Both the position numbers and the translations under genes were made by a program. The notes under the pieces are model-generated. The model was not told the origin of the DNA. It did not search any database and was given only the letters and a program-made list of their open reading frames with translations. Below are positions 60,210 to 64,000 of a stretch of DNA of 64,000 bases, piece after piece. Source of the stretch: DASTPP01 sp035762175 (GTDB lineage Bacteria; Myxococcota_A; Polyangia; Polyangiales; Polyangiaceae); contig DASTPP010000374.1 of the NCBI GenBank assembly GCA_035762175.1, positions 144,869 to 208,868 on the forward strand. Direction: 5' to 3'. Each line of letters opens with the position of its first letter. The first letter of the stretch is position 1.

Positions 60210-60440
60210 ATGCCCTCTCCCCCCGGCCCCTGCCCCCGCTGCGGCTCGCCTGCCATGAAGGTCATCTAGGCCGGCCTGCCCGCCCGCTTCTGCTCGGACG
60301 AGGCCTGCAACTGCCTATGGGGCCCGGGCGAGTGGGCGGCCCGCGCCTTCGGCTTCAACGGCGTGCTCTTCCCCTACGAGGGCTCGTACCTCGCGGCGCT
60401 CTGGGCCTGGCTCCGGGAGTCCCTCGAGCTCGGCCCCTGA
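60210..60440 (+). pseudogene. Zinc-ribbon protein gene with in-frame TAG
   Basis: From ATG 60210 the frame reads MPSPPGPCPRCGSPAMKVI, then TAG (60267-60269), then AGLPARFCSDEACNCLWGPG to TGA at 60440. The two halves together make a typical zinc ribbon (CPRC, then FC-x3-AC). The tail continues protein-like (WAARAFGFNGVLFPYEGSYL). The stop is one base from several sense codons. Broken gene, suppressed stop, or sequencing error. Confidence 0.65.
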
Positions 60441-60444
60441 CGCC

Positions 60445-60594
60445 ATGACGACCGAAACGCCCGCCCCGCCCGAGCGCCCCTGGCGCGACCTCGCGTCGGC
60501 GCCCGGCGCGCCCGCCTGGCTCGCCGAACGGCTCGCCCGCGAAGGCGAGCCCGCCCCCGCCCGTCCGCCCGAGCCCGCCCCAACCAGCCCGTGA
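60445..60594 (+). CDS. Small prophage protein (49 aa)
   Basis: ATG 60445 to TGA 60594, overlapping the small-terminase GTG (GTGA). Sequence MTTETPAPPERPWRDLASAP followed by APAWLAERLAREGEPAPA: a short amphipathic helix between Pro-rich ends. Overlap with the next start and good codon bias support it. Confidence 0.6.
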   Translation: MTTETPAPPERPWRDLASAPGAPAWLAERLAREGEPAPARPPEPAPTSP

Positions 60595-61121
60595 CGACCG
60601 ACGCGCCCCCGCCCCCCGCCGACGAGGCCGGGGGCGGAGGTGCGCCCGACGAGGCCGAGCCCAAAAACGTGGGGGGCAGGCCGACGAAGCTCACCCAAGA
60701 GCTCATCGACCGCATCGCCCGGTCGTTCGAGCACGGGGCGAGCATCAACCTCGCGTGCATGGCCGAGGGCATCGCGACCGAGACGCACCGGCTTTGGTAC
60801 CGGGAGGGCGAGCGGGACGCGGCGGCGGGCCTCGACACGCTCAAGGCGAGGTTTTTTGGGGTATCCGCGCGGGGGCGCGGGGGCTTCGCCCTGAAGGCCC
60901 TGAAGTGGCTGTGGGACAACCGCGACGCGCCGGCCTCGAAGAAGTCGGCCGACAACGTGCGGTTCCTGCTCGAGAAGCAATTCCCCGGGGACATCGGCTC
61001 GCGCCAATCGGTCGAGTTGACCGGGCCGGGCGGCGGGCCCCTGCAGGTGCAATCGCTCGAAGAGGCCATCGCCCAGGCGCGCCGCGGCCCGGCCGGCGGG
61101 GGGGAGGGCGGCACCCCGTGA
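60591..61121 (+). CDS. Terminase small subunit
   Basis: 176 aa, GTG 60591. NVGGRPTKLTQELIDRIARS then FEHGASINLACMAEGIATET and HRLWYREGERD form the N-terminal HTH used to bind pac/cos DNA. Later NVRFLLEKQFPGDIGSRQSV matches the ending of many small terminases. Its stop overlaps the large-terminase start (GTGA). Confidence 0.85.
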   Translation: MTTDAPPPPADEAGGGGAPDEAEPKNVGGRPTKLTQELIDRIARSFEHGASINLACMAEGIATETHRLWYREGERDAAAGLDTLKARFFGVSARGRGGFALKALKWLWDNRDAPASKKSADNVRFLLEKQFPGDIGSRQSVELTGPGGGPLQVQSLEEAIAQARRGPAGGGEGGTP

Positions 61122-62551
61122 CCGGGCTCGCGGCCCCGACCGTCGAGGCGATCGAGGCCTGGGGGTCGGACCCCGCGCTCTTCTTCGAGCAGGCCCTCGG
61201 CCTCCGGGTGTGGTCGCGCCAGCGCGAGATCTTGAACCTGGTGCGCGACGCGAAGCGAGGCCTTCGGAAGAAGCGCATCTCGACGCGCTCGGGGCACAAG
61301 GTCTCGAAGTCGACGACCTTCGCCGGGCTCGCCTGGTGGTTCCCGCTCTTCGTCGACAACTGCCGGGTGCTGCTCACCTCGTCGTCCGGCCCGCAGGTGC
61401 AGCACATCCTGTGGCGCGACCTGGGCATCATGCGCAGGCGGGCGGCCGACCGAGGCATACCGCTCGGCGGCCACTGGCACGACCTCGCGTCGTCGGGCGT
61501 GCAGTTCAAGAACGGCAACGACATCTTGGGCCGGTCGACCGACGAGCCCGAGAACATCGCCGGCTGGTCCGGCGCGAACCTCGTCGTGTTGGCCGACGAG
61601 GCGAGCGGCATCCCCGACCCGATCTTCGAGGCCATTCACGGCAACATGGCCGGCGGCGGGTGGCTCTTCATGTTCGGCAACCCGACGCAGAACGACGGCC
61701 AGTTCTACCGCTCGCACCACGGCGAGTCGGACCTCTGGGAGACGGTGCACATCTCGAGCGAGGAGAGCCCGAACGTGACCGGCAGAGAGCCGCCGGTGCC
61801 GGGCCTCGCGACGCCCGAGTGGGTCGAGGAGTACCGCACGAAGTGCGCGCCCGACCCCGACCAGCACGCCGAGTACAAGGTCCGCGTGAAGGGCGAGTTC
61901 GCCGGCCAGGGCCTCAACAACCCGGTCACGCTCGACCGCCTCGTCGCGGCCGAGAAGCGGTGGGCTGACACGCCGGCCGAGGGGCCGCTCGAGGTGGGGC
62001 TCGACGTCGCGCGCGAGGGCGACGACACGTCCGTCGCGGCGCCCCGCCGCGGCAAGAAGGTGCTGCCGCTCGAGCCGCTGCCGCCCGGCGACGGCAAGGT
62101 CGTCGCCGACCACTGCGTCGCGCGCGTCGCCAAGCACAAGCCGCCGGGCCAGGACAAGATCCGCGTGAACGTCGACGCCATCGGCGTCGGCGCGAGCGCC
62201 TTCGACCACCTCAAGCGGCGCAAGGACGTCGACGCGTTCGCCGTCAACGTCTCGCTCGCGGCCGACGACACCGAGCACCACCACAACCTGCGCTCGCAGG
62301 TCTACTTCGCCGTCGGCGACTTCTGCGCCGAGGGCGGCGCGCTGCCGCCCGACCCGGCGATGCGCGCCGAGTTCCTCGCGCACACCTTCTTCTTCGACGC
62401 GCAGGGCCGCTACCAGCTGATCAAAAAAGAGGACGTGAAGAAGAAGATCAAACGCTCGCCCGACCGTTCGGAGGCCGTGACGCTTGCCGTCTACCGCCCG
62501 CGCCGAACGAGCGGCGGCCTCATCTCAGTCAACATCGCCCCCCGCCTGTGA
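61118..62551 (+). CDS. terL: Terminase large subunit
   Basis: 477 aa, GTG 61118. ATPase: STRSGHKVSKSTTFAGLAWW near 55-75 is the variant Walker A, LVVLADEASGI near 160 the Walker B with catalytic Glu. RNase H-like nuclease: GLDVAREGDDTSVAA near 295, VNVDAIGVGASAFDHL near 350, and the last Asp in RSPDRSEAVTLAV. Packages phage DNA into the procapsid. Intact. Confidence 0.92.
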   Translation: MTGLAAPTVEAIEAWGSDPALFFEQALGLRVWSRQREILNLVRDAKRGLRKKRISTRSGHKVSKSTTFAGLAWWFPLFVDNCRVLLTSSSGPQVQHILWRDLGIMRRRAADRGIPLGGHWHDLASSGVQFKNGNDILGRSTDEPENIAGWSGANLVVLADEASGIPDPIFEAIHGNMAGGGWLFMFGNPTQNDGQFYRSHHGESDLWETVHISSEESPNVTGREPPVPGLATPEWVEEYRTKCAPDPDQHAEYKVRVKGEFAGQGLNNPVTLDRLVAAEKRWADTPAEGPLEVGLDVAREGDDTSVAAPRRGKKVLPLEPLPPGDGKVVADHCVARVAKHKPPGQDKIRVNVDAIGVGASAFDHLKRRKDVDAFAVNVSLAADDTEHHHNLRSQVYFAVGDFCAEGGALPPDPAMRAEFLAHTFFFDAQGRYQLIKKEDVKKKIKRSPDRSEAVTLAVYRPRRTSGGLISVNIAPRL

Positions 62552-64000
62552 GCTTCCTCAGCGCGCTCGCCCGGCCCTTCACGCGCTCGTTCTGGCGGCC
62601 CTCCCGGCCCGCCGAGCGCGCCGCCGAGGTCGTGTCGCCGGCGCCGCTCGCCCTGCCCCCGGGGCCGCCCGCGGGGCCGCCGACGGCGGCCCTCGCGGCG
62701 CCCGCTCGCGCCGAGCTCGCGACGACGCGCCGGCGCCGGGAGGGCGACGCCGTGCTCGTCGCCCACCAGCCGATCCGCGTCCCGGTCTGGGAGGTCGAGC
62801 AGGTGCAGGCGGCGCTCGCGCTGCACGAGCAGGGCGACTTCAGCTACTCGGCCGTGCTCGCCGAGGCGATGGGCCGGTGCCCGGCGATCGAGCCGGCGTT
62901 GAGGAAGCGGGTCGACGCCCTCTTCGGCCTCCGGTTCGACTTCGACGCGTCCGACGACGCGCCCCCGAAGCGGGGCAAGACGATCGCCGCGGCGGCCCGG
63001 CGCGAGTGGACGAAGGCCCACCCCGAGCCCGTGCTTCGCCGGCTGCACCGCTTCGCCCTGATGGTCGGCGCGGTGCCCGTGCAGGTGCTCAGCGACCGGC
63101 AGTGGTCGTACCGCCTCGACGTCTGGGACCCGCAGTGGCTGCGGTTCAACTGGTCGTCGCGCGCCTACGAGGTGATGACCTCGGCCGGCACCGTGCAGGC
63201 CGACGCGCCCCGCTGGCGCGTCTACGCGCCCGACGGCGTCGAGGGCTGGAACCGGGGCCTCATCCGGTGCCTCGCCCTCGTGTGGCTGATTCACGCGTTC
63301 GCCATGCGCGACTGGGCCCGCTGGTCGGAGCGCCACGGCCTGCCCATCCTCGGCGTGAAGTACCCGGCGGGCAGCTCGTGGGACGACGAAGACCGCGCCC
63401 GCTTCGTCGCCGAGATCTACGCCATCGGCCGGCAGGCCGTCATCCCGCTGCCCCAGCTCGAGAACGGCCTCGGCACGGCGCTCGAGCTCATCGAGGCGAG
63501 AGACCTCGGCTTCGAGGGGTTCGAGCGCCTGATGGGCGTCTGCCGCCTGATGGCGCAGATCGCCCTGCTCGGCGGCAACCTCACGAGCGAGGTCAAGGGG
63601 GGCAGCTACGCCGCGGCGACGGTGCACTCGGACGAGTTCCGGGCGCTGCTGAAGAGCGACGGCCAGAGCCTGTCGACGTTCCTGCGCGAGGCGTGCTGGG
63701 AGCCCTGGGCCGAGGCGCACTACGGCGACGCGCGGCTCGCGCCGTGGGGGTGTTGGGACACCGACCCGCCGGCCGACCTCAAGGCCGAGGGCGAGAGCTA
63801 CAAGGCGCTCGGCGAGGGCATCACCGCGCTCGAGGCGAACGGGCTCGAGGTCGATGCGTCCGCCTTGGCCGAGCGGTTCAACATCCCGCTCAAGGCCCCG
63901 GCCGAGGGCGGCGACGCCGGCGGCGCGGGCATCAAGGCCAGGCAGGTTTACGAGTATCACCTGAAGTACGGCCTCCTGACGGTCGACGAGGGCCGTGCGA
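62548..64000 (+). CDS. Phage portal protein, DUF935/Mu gp29-like (3' end outside window)
   Basis: GTG 62548 overlaps the terL stop (GTGA); 484 codons are open to the window edge. Family-like block AMRDWARWSERHGLPILGVK followed by YPAGSSWDDEDRARFVAEIY and QAVIPLPQLENG. This is the region in DUF935 portals where the wing domain contacts DNA. Position right after terL fits a portal. Confidence 0.85.
   Translation, partial: MSFLSALARPFTRSFWRPSRPAERAAEVVSPAPLALPPGPPAGPPTAALAAPARAELATTRRRREGDAVLVAHQPIRVPVWEVEQVQAALALHEQGDFSYSAVLAEAMGRCPAIEPALRKRVDALFGLRFDFDASDDAPPKRGKTIAAAARREWTKAHPEPVLRRLHRFALMVGAVPVQVLSDRQWSYRLDVWDPQWLRFNWSSRAYEVMTSAGTVQADAPRWRVYAPDGVEGWNRGLIRCLALVWLIHAFAMRDWARWSERHGLPILGVKYPAGSSWDDEDRARFVAEIYAIGRQAVIPLPQLENGLGTALELIEARDLGFEGFERLMGVCRLMAQIALLGGNLTSEVKGGSYAAATVHSDEFRALLKSDGQSLSTFLREACWEPWAEAHYGDARLAPWGCWDTDPPADLKAEGESYKALGEGITALEANGLEVDASALAERFNIPLKAPAEGGDAGGAGIKARQVYEYHLKYGLLTVDEGRA

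Larger units (their letters stand above)
34575..64000. mobile_element. Tailed-phage prophage in tRNA-Leu (right end outside window)
   Basis: Contents in order: integrase at the tRNA, excisionase-like protein, seven small overlapping genes, two-HTH repressor and Cro-like protein flanking operators, primase-like and DUF3987 genes, regulators, toxin-antitoxin pair, secreted-protein cargo, then small terminase, large terminase and portal. Genes transcribe away from the control region at about 38.4-39.7 kb. Packaging genes look intact, but at least two small genes are broken (56586-56905, 60210-60440). Tail and lysis genes must lie outside the window. Confidence 0.93.

Noticed and set aside
1..64000. 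CRISPR array or rRNA genes
   Set aside because: No regularly spaced direct repeats with unique spacers were seen; the tandem arrays present have no spacers. No rRNA-like sequence was recognised.

Overview
The window is very GC-rich DNA (well above 70% by eye). Genes are packed head to tail with 4-base start/stop overlaps (ATGA, GTGA, TTGA), and there are many secreted lipoproteins with Gly/Ala-rich linkers. This suits a large-genome myxobacterium of the Polyangiales/Sorangium type; the assignment is an inference from style and gene content, not from a marker gene.

Bases 1-34500 read as host chromosome. 1-9.6 kb (minus strand): a J-domain protein and a probable short-chain acid operon (GntP-family permease, outer-membrane barrel protein, family I CoA-transferase, acyl-CoA ligase). 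9.7-12.9 kb: a giant STAND ATPase regulator with a C-terminal winged helix. 13.3-23.8 kb: an eight-gene minus-strand operon that begins with an NrtR repressor and its operator-bearing promoter, then a zinc alcohol dehydrogenase, an asparagine synthetase, a one-module adenylation-carrier-reductase enzyme, NadR, a methyltransferase, a 2-oxoglutarate dioxygenase-like protein and a beta-propeller protein. This looks like an NAD-linked small-molecule pathway and is the best candidate for an undescribed system here. 23.9-33.8 kb: housekeeping genes (PPK2, thioredoxin, GlgA, Lgt, MutY), a dnaE2 gene destroyed by two in-frame stops and an internal deletion, and a TerB-like protein. Next come a probable 6S-like RNA on the minus strand and tRNA-Leu(CAG).

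From about 34575 to beyond the right end lies a tailed-phage prophage integrated in the tRNA-Leu 3' end; the last codons of the integrase are encoded inside the tRNA. Its left arm (int, xis and seven small overlapping genes) is read leftward from a control region with a two-HTH repressor, a Cro-like protein and repeated ATTGG-N4-CCAAT operators. The right arm carries primase-like and DUF3987 genes, small regulators, a HExxH peptidase, a lone P-loop ATPase, a ParDE-type toxin-antitoxin pair, a cargo block of secreted proteins (C-type lectin lipoprotein, two small lipoproteins, a metzincin protease with two tandem C-terminal domains), and then the packaging genes (small terminase, large terminase, DUF935-type portal) running off the end.

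Two cross-cutting signals stand out. Several regulatory genes (nrtR, the Cro-like gene, a Fis-type gene, a phage gene at 59191) have a promoter whose predicted transcription start falls on or within a few bases of the start codon, with an inverted repeat over the promoter; this suggests operator-controlled leaderless mRNAs. Several genes (trxA, the TerB-like gene, one prophage gene) have short tandem duplications that copy the 3' end including the stop codon.
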